A DNA stretch of 64,000 bases, taken from positions 1 through 64,000 of the forward strand of contig NZ_RJUB01000001.1 in the NCBI RefSeq assembly GCF_024343615.1. The letters are read 5' to 3'. The notes under the pieces were generated by a model. That model made no database searches and was not told the DNA's origin. It saw only the letters and a list, made by a program, of their open reading frames with translations. The position numbers and the translations under genes were made by a program. Shown here one piece after another: positions 50,234 through 60,466 of the stretch (position 1 is its first letter; each line of letters starts with the position of its first letter). The DNA comes from Ferruginibacter sp. HRS2-29. GTDB taxonomy: Bacteria; Bacteroidota; Bacteroidia; Chitinophagales; Chitinophagaceae.

Positions 50234-52908
50234 TGTTTCGTTTTAGTCGTGACCGTTTTTATATTCAGCTTTTTTACCTGCAGCGCATTTAAAACCGGCT
50301 CTCCTTCTATTGCCGAAAAAGCTATATCGATTCCTTTATTATTTCCAACTACTACCCTGATGGTTTTGTGCATCGCGACTGCAACCCCGTACTGTAGTTC
50401 CAGATCCAGTTTTTCAACCACCCGTTTTCCGTTTATCGAAACATCGAATACGCGTTTTACTTTTTGTTCTGTACGCCCCGATGAATCAAGATTATACACT
50501 AATTGCTGCGTGGTTCCTCCAACCAATTCTGCAAAGTGTAATATCACTTCATATTCACCTGCCGGAACATCCAGCCGGAGATTTTTTATTCCTGCTTGTT
50601 GTGTCTGATAAACCGGATCATTAAATGTGCCCAGGATGTTTTTATCCGTACCATAGGGAAGATTACCGGAAGAAAGCTTTAAAGGCTTACCGCCAATATA
50701 TCCCCAGCTACCTTGCCTGTATTGTTGCGAAGGTATCCAGACTTCATTTATATCATCAGTAAAATAACGGTCTGCCCCCAGCAAAACGTTCATCTTTTCA
50801 AATCGGATAACCGTATCCGTTAGTACAAAAGGCTGAAGCCGGAATTTTACCGATAAACGATCGGAATATACTTTTCCATTTCTAAAAGCTTTTGCTTCTA
50901 TTGTATTTACGCCATTCCTGAAAGGGATTTTCCATGTTGCAAGGGATTGTTGGGTTGTACCAGGCCCCTGCTTTTTTCCATTAACAAAAAGTAAAACGGT
51001 ATCGAAATTATTTGCTACCTGCAAAAGGTGGTATGCCACATTCAAGCCGCTGTCAGCAACAGCTGAATAATCTGAAGCACCAAGGATCTTTATAAAAGGC
51101 TTTTCACTTAATGCAGCTTTATAAAAATAATAGGGATCCTTCGGTTTCCTGTTCCACTGCAGGAGGCCTTTGTTATTAATGTGGGGCATGGTTTCATTGC
51201 GGGTTTCCGAATTGAAGTCTGCAAGGTTCCATACCATTCCTCCGCCCACGAATGGCCGGTTCATCATTTCATAAAAATAATACTGGTGGAACTTCGTACT
51301 GTATTCAATGCTTTTATCGAAACGAACGGGGGTGGCGCTCCTGATACGCGGATCGGCATCGGCACCGTATTCCGTTACCAGCATGGGTGTGGCAGGATAA
51401 TCCTTGTGAAACTGATCGAGAAAAGCCGGAAAGCCTTTGATATCAGCTCCATACCATCCGGCATATAAATTCCAGCCAACGATCATCGGGATATCAAGAA
51501 GTCCGGTTTCACGGTAACGGCTATACGCTCCGTGATTTGCCATCATTGTATATCGGTATGGATCTTCCACACGGGTGAGGCTATCCAGTTTTTTTGCCAA
51601 AGTTGTGATGTTGGAAAAATACCGGCTTTGCCTTTCTTTGTCATTATTGAATTGTGGTCTCAATAATATCTCATTCATGTAACACCAGATGATGACCGAT
51701 GGATGATTGTAATATTGCCGGATCATTTCCTGCTGCATCCGCATACAATTACTATAAAAACTATCCGACTCCGTTATTTCATTCACTACAGGAATTTCCA
51801 CGGATGTGAGGATCCCCAGCTCATCGCAGGCCTGTATTACAGCTGCATCCTGGGGGTAATGCGCTACCCTTAAAAAATTACCGCCCATTTCTTTTATGAG
51901 TTCCACATCCCTGCGGGCCAGTTTTTTTGATACAGCATTTCCCATTCCTTCACGATCCTGGTGGCGGCTGCCACCCATCAGTTTCAATGGTTTTCCATTC
52001 AGGAAAAAACCCTGCGCAGCATCAAAACGGAACCATCGAAAACCTACGGGATTTTTAATTTCGTCCAGCACGGTACCGGTAACGGCATCTTTGATACGTG
52101 TTACAGCTTTGTATAGATAAGGCGCTGACGGCGACCACAAGTGTGGCTTTTCAACCTGTATCGTACGTTCAAATGCAGTGTCATTTGCGGCTCCCGGGAA
52201 AATTGGTAGAGCAGTTTCTGCGATCCTTTTATTTTTTGCATCATAAAGTTCAGTGACCAGGATAATTTTTTTTGAACTATATTTTCCGGCAAGCACAGAT
52301 CTGATTTTCAAAGATGCCCGTTCAACCGAGACTTCCGGCGTTGAGATATAAACAGCTTTGCTTCCCATTTCATTAAAAGAAAAATGAACGGGATTTACTG
52401 CCACAAGGGAAACCTGACGGTACAATCCCCCGTAAAAAGTAAAATCGGCTGTAAGCGGGGCTATGGCAGCGTTGTGGCTGTTATCAACCTGTATCACCAG
52501 TTCATTTTCTTTTCCGGGAAGAAGATATTGCGACAGCGGAACATAAAAGGCAGTGTAACCACCGGTGTGAGTGCCGGTGATTTTTCCATTGAGAAAAACT
52601 GCCGTCGATTGATTAGCAGCTTCGATAAAAAGATAAACTTCTTTGTTTACCAGATCTTTTCCCGCCAGAAATTTTTTCCTGTAAGTGCCTGTTCCCCTGA
52701 AATACCCGGGAGCGTCATCCATCACATCCGCAATATTCCACGTATGGGGTAAGGCAACGTGCTGCCAGGTGGCAGCACGTAAGCTGTTGTTTTCGATAGA
52801 ATAAATGTCTTTTGTAAACTCCCAGTTTTCATTCATCGGCAGCACAACCCTCTGGGCTCCTGCCCGGTCTGCCGACAGAAATAAAACAAAAAGAAAAAGA
52901 TACTTCAA
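50230..52908 (-). CDS. GH2 enzyme with C-terminal malectin-like domain
   Basis: An 892-residue secreted GH2 enzyme (signal peptide about 1-18). After the sugar-binding and Ig-like domains, the barrel holds acid/base Glu in VIIWCYMNEILLRP and nucleophile Glu in MLVTEYGADADPR. The C-terminal region (about 735-880) with QQAGIKNLRLDVPAGEYEVI and HFAELVGG looks like a malectin carbohydrate-binding domain. Specificity not assigned. First enzyme of the operon after susD and its lipoprotein. Confidence 0.88.
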   Translation of the reverse strand: MKYLFLFVLFLSADRAGAQRVVLPMNENWEFTKDIYSIENNSLRAATWQHVALPHTWNIADVMDDAPGYFRGTGTYRKKFLAGKDLVNKEVYLFIEAANQSTAVFLNGKITGTHTGGYTAFYVPLSQYLLPGKENELVIQVDNSHNAAIAPLTADFTFYGGLYRQVSLVAVNPVHFSFNEMGSKAVYISTPEVSVERASLKIRSVLAGKYSSKKIILVTELYDAKNKRIAETALPIFPGAANDTAFERTIQVEKPHLWSPSAPYLYKAVTRIKDAVTGTVLDEIKNPVGFRWFRFDAAQGFFLNGKPLKLMGGSRHQDREGMGNAVSKKLARRDVELIKEMGGNFLRVAHYPQDAAVIQACDELGILTSVEIPVVNEITESDSFYSNCMRMQQEMIRQYYNHPSVIIWCYMNEILLRPQFNNDKERQSRYFSNITTLAKKLDSLTRVEDPYRYTMMANHGAYSRYRETGLLDIPMIVGWNLYAGWYGADIKGFPAFLDQFHKDYPATPMLVTEYGADADPRIRSATPVRFDKSIEYSTKFHQYYFYEMMNRPFVGGGMVWNLADFNSETRNETMPHINNKGLLQWNRKPKDPYYFYKAALSEKPFIKILGASDYSAVADSGLNVAYHLLQVANNFDTVLLFVNGKKQGPGTTQQSLATWKIPFRNGVNTIEAKAFRNGKVYSDRLSVKFRLQPFVLTDTVIRFEKMNVLLGADRYFTDDINEVWIPSQQYRQGSWGYIGGKPLKLSSGNLPYGTDKNILGTFNDPVYQTQQAGIKNLRLDVPAGEYEVILHFAELVGGTTQQLVYNLDSSGRTEQKVKRVFDVSINGKRVVEKLDLELQYGVAVAMHKTIRVVVGNNKGIDIAFSAIEGEPVLNALQVKKLNIKTVTTKTKQ

Positions 52909-52946
52909 AGATGTTTGATTCTTGATACGATAAATAATATGAGTGG

Positions 52947-53483
52947 TTAATTAATAGTGATCGGCCTCCTGTATGCTGTGGAGAAAATATCCACATCAAA
53001 TTCGGAAGTGATATTGTCTCTCATCTGCACTTCAAATTTACGCACTCCGGGTGCAGGATTGTTGAGCAGTTTCACATAAATCGTGTCCATAGCTTGTTTG
53101 GCCTGGGGAAATACTATCCTGTAAGTTGAATCTGTAGTGGGTATAGTTACGCCATTCCGATCCACGATGTTGTAATCCACTCCCCTCACTGCCGGATTTG
53201 ACACCGTAGGCGGTGTGGTAACAGGATCAATAAATTTCGCGATAGAATACACTGCCACTGCATCGTAAGAACGAACGAATGTTGAATAAAACTGAACGGG
53301 CAATTTTATCAATGCCGTCTGCGACCTGGATACGGTGATGCCTGTGTTGTTATTCGGAACAAAGATCGCGTAATAATGATGCTCCAGTTCCGATACCCCT
53401 GCCGGAGCTGCTTCGTGCTTTTCACAGGAAGTGAAGAATGCAGCACCCATAAAAGCTAATGCTATATAATTGACTAATTTCAT
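52947..53483 (-). CDS. PUL surface lipoprotein, probable glycan-binding protein
   Basis: A 178-residue lipoprotein (lipobox FTSC with Cys20). Strand-rich Ig-like body; the SRSQTALIKLPVQFYST and DTIYVKLLNNPAPGVRKFEVQM segments look like a BT_3987/DUF1735-type domain that often fills the SusE/F-like surface glycan-binding slot behind SusD. Family not firmly identified; role inferred from position between susD and the enzymes. Confidence 0.65.
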   Translation of the reverse strand: MKLVNYIALAFMGAAFFTSCEKHEAAPAGVSELEHHYYAIFVPNNNTGITVSRSQTALIKLPVQFYSTFVRSYDAVAVYSIAKFIDPVTTPPTVSNPAVRGVDYNIVDRNGVTIPTTDSTYRIVFPQAKQAMDTIYVKLLNNPAPGVRKFEVQMRDNITSEFDVDIFSTAYRRPITIN

Positions 53484-53502
53484 TGTTGTGTTTTTAAGAT
53501 GA

Positions 53503-55170
53503 TTACCAGTTTGGATTTTGAATTACATTTCCACGGCTTGTGTTGATCTCATTCAACGGAACAGGATATAAATAATCACGGTCTACCCGGAAAGTACGGT
53601 TGGCTGCTGTTTCCACTACCAAAACCCTGTCTGCATTGAGGTTGAGCGTATTCTGATTTGTTCCAACCCATTCAGCTGTGATGAATTTTGCGCCAAGCAA
53701 AGTTTGGGGCAAAACAGTTTCTGCCAATTTCCAACGGATGAGATCATCGTACCTGAAACCTTCCATCGCCAATTCTACTGTCCTTTCACGCCTGATCTCT
53801 TCACGCATACTTAGGTTGTTGGTGGTTACAAAAGCGTTGGTAAGTTTTGGTGCAAAGCCAACCCTGGTGCGTAATGCATTCACAGTAAGATTCAGGTCTG
53901 CATCGCTGATGGCATCGTTCAATTCAAATTTAGCTTCTGCCAATGTGAGCAATACTTCTGCATAACGGATGAGAATCCTGTCAACAGTAGCGGCATTGGT
54001 AATGTTCTGATCGATCTTATTGAATCCTTTTTTGGGTGCGATCGCGGTGCGGATACCCAAAGATGTTTTGGGCACCCATGGCCCCTGGTACGCTTCTTCG
54101 CCGGCACGGAAATAGGAGAAGCCTACACGTGGATCCCTGTTATCAAGAATGGTATTATAACTGGTTTCATTCAATTCCTGTACAAATAATGCAGAACGTG
54201 TAGCGGATGCTGTGGTACCATTGATGTTGTAAGCAGGTAATCCATCGCTGTACAAATATTGGCGCAATAAATTACGCGTTGGCGCCAGCTGCCCATTTTC
54301 CATGTTCCTGGAATGATTGTGCCCCAGCAAAAGATTATCCTTGCTCACCCCATAAATTTTCACGAGGATATTCTCTGTATTAGCCGGACCTTCACCAGCC
54401 TGGATGAACAGGTTGCCATAGTTTGCAAATAATGTATGTCCTTCGCCCATGACTGCTGTAGCAGCTGCTACCGCGATATTCAGGTGATCCCGCCAGTTGG
54501 AAACATTGCCATGAAATTTTCCCCGGGTTCCTTCATACAATCCCACCCTTGCTTTCATTGCCAATGCGCTGCTTCGGGTAACCCGCCCCCACAATGCCGC
54601 AGGCAGATCGGCACGCCTTGGAAGGTATTTCACGCCGGAATCAAGATCGTTGTAGATCTGCTGAACCACTTCTGCCCTGGGTGTACGTGCCATATATAAT
54701 TCAGGCGACTCTGTGTTCAGTGTTTTCAACAGCAGCGGAACATCGCCATATAATTTCAATAATTTGAAATAAGCATAAGCCCTGAAGAAATATGCTTCGG
54801 CAAACCAGCGGCTACGTACATGCTCCGTCACTTTTGCACGCAATCCTTTTTCGAGGATATTGTTGGCGGTAAATATTTCGTCATAACGATCGTTCCAATC
54901 TCCACTGGTATTGGGTATCGCCCTGTTGCCGGTGCTGACATTATTGGGTGCCGTAGTCAATGCATCGTCTGCCCTGTTGTCGATCCAGTCGCCATCCAGT
55001 TCCTGGTAAAGCCTGTTGCAGGCATTGGTAAGATCGGCTTCCGAATTCCAGAACTGGCTATCCGGGATCTCCGTTTCCGGAAGGCGATTGATATCGAATT
55101 TATCGCACCCTGCAAATGCAAAGGCGATAACTGTCATTATTAATAAAGAAGATGTTTTAAACTTTTTCAT
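53503..55170 (-). CDS. susD: SusD/RagB-family nutrient-binding lipoprotein
   Basis: A 555-residue surface lipoprotein (lipobox AFAGC, Cys17) with SusD/RagB TPR-like N-terminal helices (SEADLTNACNRLYQELDGDW, EAYFFRAYAYFKLLKLYGDV) and the C-terminal block DDLIRWKLAETVLP, REEIRRERTVELAMEGFRYD. It forms the lid on the SusC transporter and binds the glycan. I start at the ATG at 55170 because it begins the signal; the longer frame to 55215 runs into the SusC end. Confidence 0.93.
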   Translation of the reverse strand: MKKFKTSSLLIMTVIAFAFAGCDKFDINRLPETEIPDSQFWNSEADLTNACNRLYQELDGDWIDNRADDALTTAPNNVSTGNRAIPNTSGDWNDRYDEIFTANNILEKGLRAKVTEHVRSRWFAEAYFFRAYAYFKLLKLYGDVPLLLKTLNTESPELYMARTPRAEVVQQIYNDLDSGVKYLPRRADLPAALWGRVTRSSALAMKARVGLYEGTRGKFHGNVSNWRDHLNIAVAAATAVMGEGHTLFANYGNLFIQAGEGPANTENILVKIYGVSKDNLLLGHNHSRNMENGQLAPTRNLLRQYLYSDGLPAYNINGTTASATRSALFVQELNETSYNTILDNRDPRVGFSYFRAGEEAYQGPWVPKTSLGIRTAIAPKKGFNKIDQNITNAATVDRILIRYAEVLLTLAEAKFELNDAISDADLNLTVNALRTRVGFAPKLTNAFVTTNNLSMREEIRRERTVELAMEGFRYDDLIRWKLAETVLPQTLLGAKFITAEWVGTNQNTLNLNADRVLVVETAANRTFRVDRDYLYPVPLNEINTSRGNVIQNPNW

Positions 55171-55183
55171 TTTCCTGGATTGA

Positions 55184-58100
55184 TTAAAGTGAAATATTAA
55201 GACCGAATGCCACACTGCGATAAAAAGGATAAGATGTTGCGCTTACGTTGTTGCCAACTTCGGGATCGAATACTTTCAATACATCGGTAGATTCCCATAG
55301 ATCCTGTCCGGATACATATACCCGTACTTCACGTGCATATTTTTTTGGCACCGGCACTTTGTACCCTATCTGAAGATTTTTGAGGCGGATATAGCTTCCG
55401 TTTTGTGCCCAACGATCGGAAGGCCTGTAGTTGTGCGCACTTGTCTGGTACATCCTTGGAAAAAATGCATTCGGGTTATCCGGAGTCCAGCGATCCATAT
55501 GAATTGTCCATGGCATGTCGGCTGTACCCAACATCGGTGATAAGGTTCCCTGGTCGATCAGGAATTTACGCTTCATAGCTCCCTGGAAAAAAACAGAAAA
55601 GTCAAAACCTTTCCATTCAAGTCCCACGCTAAAGCCGTAAGTGTATCGTGCATTGGTTGTACCGAGATTTACCAGGTCACCCGGATTATCGACGGTACCA
55701 TCACCTTCACTTATTTTACCATCACCATTGAGATCAAGATATTTCACATCACCGGCTTTCGGATTGGCGAAGAACGGGTAGTTCACTTTGGCTGCATATT
55801 CCGCAGCTTCCTGATCGGTCTGGAAGAAGCCATCTGTTTTGTACCCCCAAACGGTATTCATCGCATAGCCTTCAATCAGGCCAACAACCCCACCTGTACC
55901 AACATTCTTTCTGCCATCATAAGAAACCAACTTGTTCTGGTTGTCGGAAATGTTGAATCCCACATTGTATTGTACTTTACCGATATGGTCTCTCCATTTT
56001 ACATCGAGCTCTGTACCCCAGCTTCTCAGTTTGCCAAGATTGATATAACCTGCAGGTATGCCTGCGATGTTTGGAATGGTGGGTTGTGATAAAAGATCAG
56101 TGGTATTTTTTACATAATAATCAGCGGTCACTAACAACCTGCTTTTGAGGAAAGCAAGATCCACACCTACGTTGGATTGTGCTACAGTTTCCCAGGTAAG
56201 CCTTGGCGAATTCATGATATCCTGGTAGATATATTGATTGCGCACGCCATTGAAAGGAAGATTGTTGGTAGTAGCGATACCGCTTATCAGCAACGGCATG
56301 TAATCGTACAACCCAAGTGCATCGCTGTTACCCAGCCTGCCCCATGAAGCACGCACTTTAAGGTTGTTGATGAAAGAAACATTTTTCATGAAATTTTCTT
56401 CACTTGCCCTCCAGCCTGCTGAGAAGGAAGGGAAGAAACGCCAGCGGTCATCCGGTACCAGGCGGGAGCTGCCATCGTAACGGTAAGATGCTTCCAGTAA
56501 ATATTTCCCTTTGAAATTATAGTTGAAACGTCCAAATGCAGAAGCGATCGCCCAGGTCTGCACCACATCTTTGCTGGTACGGGTAAGAGGATCGGCAAAG
56601 TTCAGACTGAAGAGCTCGTTGTTCGGCATGTTCTGACCTGTAGCCTGTACTTCGTCTTTGCGGTATTCTTCAAATGAACCACCTTGTAAGAACGTGAATC
56701 CATGATTGCCCGCTTTGTAATTATAGGTAAAGAATCCTTGTATATTATTCTGGTAAGCTTTGTTTTTAACCAGAGAAAGCTGGTTGGGGGTATTGATGCT
56801 GAAACGCACAGTGTTGACAGTACGTCCGTACCAATATAAAGTTTTAGCCTGGTTCTCCATGTTGTAGCTGCTTTGGTTGCGCCATGCGATCACATCGAAT
56901 GTCAAACCTTTCACTACATTTTTAACCTGCAGGTTTACTTTGGTAGTGAACGTTTCATAATCGCGGGTTTCTTTCCCGGCATTTTTTTCGATGTCAACTG
57001 CGTTCACCTGGAGATCACCATTGTATATATTGCCGGTCTGGTCTTCTTTTGGCACATACAGCGACTGCCTTGTACGGCTGCGGTACAGCCTGTTAATGAT
57101 CTGATCGGTACCATAAGAATTTTCATTTACAAATGAACCGATATAACCTGAAGTGACTTTTAGAGAAAGATAATTATTCAATTCCGCATTCACATTCACT
57201 TTGAAATTGTAACGTGAATTATCATCAGGGCCGTACCTCAACACACCATCGCGTTGATAATAGCTTCCCGACAAAAGGTAATTAAGCTTATTGGTTCCAC
57301 CACCGACAGACAAAGAATGATTTTGCTGGTGGTTGATCTTATCCATACCAGCATCCACCCAGTTGTTGTTACCATAATATTCCCAGCGATCAGCTGTCGG
57401 ATTCGGGCGATAAGAAAAATTAGGGTTTTGCAGCCACTCCATTTGCTCTGCATTGAACTCACGGGCACCGGTCGCGTTGAAACGTGCTTCATCGATCAGT
57501 GTCTGCTCATCCCATGAATTGAGGCGTTCAGGTTGTCTTGCTGTAATATTGATACCATAATACGTGCTGAAATTTACGCGTGTTTGTCCGCCCGCACTGG
57601 AACCTTGTTTGGTTGTCACCAGCACCACACCTGCGGCTGCCCTTGCTCCATAGATAGCTGATGCGGACGCATCTTTCAGAATGGAGATTGATTCCACATC
57701 GCTTGGATCAATGAGGTTCATATCCTGCTCGATACCATCTACCAGCACAAGCGCTTTTGCATTATTGGTAGTGGAGAAACCACGGATGCGCACATCGTAT
57801 CCTTCAGCACCGGGTTTTCCGCTTCCTCTCAATACAGTTACGCCGGGCAATACGCCCTGTAATGCGCCGGTCACATTCGGAACAGGGCGGCTCACCAGGT
57901 CTTTGCCGGTTACTACACCAACAGCACCAGTGAGGTTCACTTTACGTTGCGTACCATATCCCACTACTACTACGGCATCGATCGTTTGCGAAGTTGAATT
58001 GAGGGTGACATCTACCAGGTTGCTGCTGCCAACAACAATAGTACGGCTGCTGAAGCTGGTAGAAGAAAAGTTAAGCCTTGCTCCCTCTTCAGCCATGATG

Positions 58101-58324
58101 CTGTAGTAACCTTTGTTATCAGTAGCGGTACCACGTTTGGAATTGTTTACCGTTACGCTCACATTCGGGATCGGTGCACCGGTAGAATCCGTTACGGTAC
58201 CTTCCACTTTTTTGGACTGCGCCGAAGCGATGGAAGAAGATAATAGGAAGAAAAAAAGAAGCGGGAACAACGGCCATTTTCTACATGGAAATTTATGGAC
58301 GTTACACGTTTGTTGGACCATCAT
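55184..58324 (-). CDS. susC: SusC/RagA-family TonB-dependent outer-membrane transporter
   Basis: A 1046-residue outer-membrane receptor: signal peptide (about 15-37), CarboxypepD_reg-like domain (VEGTVTDSTGAPIPNVSVTV), TonB box-like region TIDAVVVVGYGTQ, plug domain (LVDGIEQDMNLIDPSDVESI, SILKDASASAIYGARAAAGV), then the beta barrel ending in a terminal aromatic strand (VAFGLNISL). It imports oligosaccharides bound by SusD. No secretin-like N-terminal STN domain, so no anti-sigma signalling is expected; the divergent LacI-type gene is the likely regulator. Confidence 0.95.
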   Translation of the reverse strand: MMVQQTCNVHKFPCRKWPLFPLLFFFLLSSSIASAQSKKVEGTVTDSTGAPIPNVSVTVNNSKRGTATDNKGYYSIMAEEGARLNFSSTSFSSRTIVVGSSNLVDVTLNSTSQTIDAVVVVGYGTQRKVNLTGAVGVVTGKDLVSRPVPNVTGALQGVLPGVTVLRGSGKPGAEGYDVRIRGFSTTNNAKALVLVDGIEQDMNLIDPSDVESISILKDASASAIYGARAAAGVVLVTTKQGSSAGGQTRVNFSTYYGINITARQPERLNSWDEQTLIDEARFNATGAREFNAEQMEWLQNPNFSYRPNPTADRWEYYGNNNWVDAGMDKINHQQNHSLSVGGGTNKLNYLLSGSYYQRDGVLRYGPDDNSRYNFKVNVNAELNNYLSLKVTSGYIGSFVNENSYGTDQIINRLYRSRTRQSLYVPKEDQTGNIYNGDLQVNAVDIEKNAGKETRDYETFTTKVNLQVKNVVKGLTFDVIAWRNQSSYNMENQAKTLYWYGRTVNTVRFSINTPNQLSLVKNKAYQNNIQGFFTYNYKAGNHGFTFLQGGSFEEYRKDEVQATGQNMPNNELFSLNFADPLTRTSKDVVQTWAIASAFGRFNYNFKGKYLLEASYRYDGSSRLVPDDRWRFFPSFSAGWRASEENFMKNVSFINNLKVRASWGRLGNSDALGLYDYMPLLISGIATTNNLPFNGVRNQYIYQDIMNSPRLTWETVAQSNVGVDLAFLKSRLLVTADYYVKNTTDLLSQPTIPNIAGIPAGYINLGKLRSWGTELDVKWRDHIGKVQYNVGFNISDNQNKLVSYDGRKNVGTGGVVGLIEGYAMNTVWGYKTDGFFQTDQEAAEYAAKVNYPFFANPKAGDVKYLDLNGDGKISEGDGTVDNPGDLVNLGTTNARYTYGFSVGLEWKGFDFSVFFQGAMKRKFLIDQGTLSPMLGTADMPWTIHMDRWTPDNPNAFFPRMYQTSAHNYRPSDRWAQNGSYIRLKNLQIGYKVPVPKKYAREVRVYVSGQDLWESTDVLKVFDPEVGNNVSATSYPFYRSVAFGLNISL

Positions 58325-58434
58325 ACAGCAGTTGATTTAGGAATTATTAAGAAATTGAGCAATTGAAAAATTAGTTCTGTGAAGGAAAGTTCAATTTATT
58401 TTTCTATTAAGTGTAGATATTTTCGATATATATT

Positions 58435-58446
58435 TACGAAAACGTA
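58435..58446 (+). promoter_or_regulatory. Possible LacI-type operator between lacI-like gene and susC
   Basis: TACGAAAACGTA is an imperfect 12-bp palindrome (TACG/CGTA) in the 187-bp divergent space, 66 bases upstream of the regulator gene. No second copy was seen, so the call is weak. Confidence 0.3.
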
Positions 58447-58511
58447 GTAGTAAAAAAATAGTACTTTTATCTATAATTTTACCTGTATCAACTATAATCA
58501 ATAGTAATAAA

Positions 58512-59525
58512 ATGTCGAAAGTAAACTTAAAAAAACTGGCCTCAGAGCTGAGTGTATCGATCTCTACTGTGTCGAAAGCTTTGAAGGATAGCCACGAGAT
58601 CGGCCAGGAAACCAAGCATAAAGTTTTAAGTAAGGCCCGGGAACTTGGCTATAAGCCCAACCCGTACGCAACCTATATGCGTAATCTTAAAAGCAAGACG
58701 ATCGCGATCGTTATCCCCGAGATGACGAATAATTTTTTCCTCCAGGTGATCAATGGCGCTGAATCGATCGCCCGTGAAAAAGATTATCACCTGCTGGTTT
58801 ATATCACTCATGAGGATGCGCAAAAAGAGATCGACATCATCAATCATTTGCAAAATGGAAGAGTGGATGGGATATTGATGTCGTTGTCGTCTACCACCAC
58901 GGACTTCACACATTTGCACGAATGCATCAATAATAAGATCCCTATCATTTTCTTCGACAGGATCTGCCATGAAATTGAAACAGTAAAGATCATCACCGAT
59001 GATTTTGCCAGCGGCTTCGCTGCAACAGAACACCTGATACAAAACGGATGCAGGAATATAGCTTACCTGTCGATTTCGAAAAACCTGTCGATCGACAACA
59101 AACGGATGCAGGGTTATCTTGAAGCTTTGGATAAACATAATATGAAACCGGAGAACAGGAAGATCGTTAAATGCAGCCATGATCCAAAAAGTAACTACCG
59201 CGAAATAAAAAAGCTGTTAAGCGGCCCCGTAAAAGTAGATGGGATATTTGCTTCCATAGAAGAACTCGCACTTGCTACTTATAGTGTTTGCAAAGATCTT
59301 GCTATTAAAATCCCGCAGAAATTAAAGGTCATCTGTTTCTCCAATCTCATAACGGCAGATTTTTTAAATCCGCCATTGACCACCATTACACAACCGGCCA
59401 ATGAAATGGGCATTGCCGCGGCATCCCAACTCTTCAAATATCTTGATAAAAAAGGAGGAGAGATGTCGAATGAGAATATTATCATTAAATCTGCATTGAC
59501 AGTGAGGGGATCTGCAGGTGCTTGA
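58512..59525 (+). CDS. LacI-family transcriptional regulator of the PUL
   Basis: A 337-residue LacI/GalR regulator: N-terminal HTH with LKKLASELSVSISTVSKALK and DSHEIGQETKHKVLSKAREL, hinge GYKPNPYATYMRNLK, then a periplasmic-binding-like core (VIPEMTNNFFLQVINGAESI; IIFFDRICHEIETVKIITDD). Divergently transcribed from susC, the usual arrangement for local control; the inducer is probably a breakdown product of the polysaccharide. LacI regulation is less common than HTCS or ECF systems at PULs. Confidence 0.92.
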   Translation: MSKVNLKKLASELSVSISTVSKALKDSHEIGQETKHKVLSKARELGYKPNPYATYMRNLKSKTIAIVIPEMTNNFFLQVINGAESIAREKDYHLLVYITHEDAQKEIDIINHLQNGRVDGILMSLSSTTTDFTHLHECINNKIPIIFFDRICHEIETVKIITDDFASGFAATEHLIQNGCRNIAYLSISKNLSIDNKRMQGYLEALDKHNMKPENRKIVKCSHDPKSNYREIKKLLSGPVKVDGIFASIEELALATYSVCKDLAIKIPQKLKVICFSNLITADFLNPPLTTITQPANEMGIAAASQLFKYLDKKGGEMSNENIIIKSALTVRGSAGA

Positions 59526-59553
59526 AAAACTACTGAATACAGCTGAACGATAG

Positions 59554-59561
59554 TATCTTTG
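59554..59561 (+). promoter_or_regulatory. Bacteroidota -7 box of the DUF3050 gene
   Basis: TATCTTTG matches TAnnTTTG, 25 bases before the GTG start. Confidence 0.45.
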
Positions 59562-59585
59562 CAGTCATTTTTAAACCCCTGCACC

Positions 59586-60374
59586 GTGAGCGAGCGTATT
59601 CAAAAAATTCAGCGGGCGATCGAGCCATTGCGCCAACAGATCATTCAACACCCCGCCTATTCACTTATCCGCGATATAAATGACCTGAAGGTCTTCATGA
59701 AATATCATGTGTATGCCGTATGGGATTTCATGTCGCTTTTAAAAACTTTACAGAATAATCTTACCTGTACTACAGTACCATGGTTTCCGAAGGGCTCTGC
59801 CGATACGCGTTACCTTATTAACGAGATCGTGGCCGGCGAAGAATCGGATGTTGATCAGGCGGGCAACAGAAAAAGTCATTTTGAATTGTACCTCGAAGCG
59901 ATGAAGGAAAGCGGCGCCGATACATCGCCAATCGAAAAATTTGTTACGCTTTTACAAAAAACCGGTACCCTTGAAACTGCTTTTACAGAATCCGGAACAC
60001 CGAAAGAAGCAAAAGCATTTGTTGAGTTTACTTTTTCCATCATCGCCAGCCAGAAGGATCATTTGCAATCGGCTATTTTTACATTTGGCCGCGAAGACCT
60101 GATACCAGGCATGTTCATTTCTATCATTCATGATTTACATAAAGACCTCCCTGAAAATATCTCAGTTTTCAAATACTATCTCGAACGACACATTGAAGTG
60201 GATGGCGATCACCATAGTCATCTTGCATTACAGATGACGGCAAACCTTTGCGGCGATGATGAATTACTTTGGCAGGAAGCCGAAACTGCTACGATCCAGT
60301 CATTACAGAAGAGAATTGAATTGTGGGATGGTGTATTTCGTGAATTGCAGGAAATAAAAGGCTTCGGAGTTTAG
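59586..60374 (+). CDS. DUF3050-family protein
   Basis: A 262-residue protein of the DUF3050 family (haem-oxygenase-like helical fold by family reputation). Recognisable blocks: LRQQIIQHPAYSLIRDINDL, FMKYHVYAVWDFMSLLKTLQ, HFELYLEAMKESGADTS, and YYLERHIEVDGDHHSHLALQ with several His that could bind metal. The start GTG at 59586 is preferred over an earlier TTG because the -7 box precedes it properly. Family members are mostly uncharacterised; a metal oxidase-like role is possible. Confidence 0.85.
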   Translation: MSERIQKIQRAIEPLRQQIIQHPAYSLIRDINDLKVFMKYHVYAVWDFMSLLKTLQNNLTCTTVPWFPKGSADTRYLINEIVAGEESDVDQAGNRKSHFELYLEAMKESGADTSPIEKFVTLLQKTGTLETAFTESGTPKEAKAFVEFTFSIIASQKDHLQSAIFTFGREDLIPGMFISIIHDLHKDLPENISVFKYYLERHIEVDGDHHSHLALQMTANLCGDDELLWQEAETATIQSLQKRIELWDGVFRELQEIKGFGV

Positions 60375-60440
60375 CTAACTCAATCCCTCCTGTTCTATTT
60401 CGGTCATAGACAAAACGTCTTTGTAAATGCAATAAATAAG

Positions 60441-60448
60441 TATGTTTG
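60441..60448 (+). promoter_or_regulatory. Bacteroidota -7 box of the glycosyltransferase gene
   Basis: TATGTTTG matches TAnnTTTG, 19 bases before the start codon. Confidence 0.45.
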
Positions 60449-60466
60449 TAACTTGACATATATATA

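Noticed and set aside
55171..55215. Earlier start for SusD
   Set aside because: It would overlap the SusC stop region and add 15 residues before the lipoprotein signal; the ATG at 55170 begins the signal directly.
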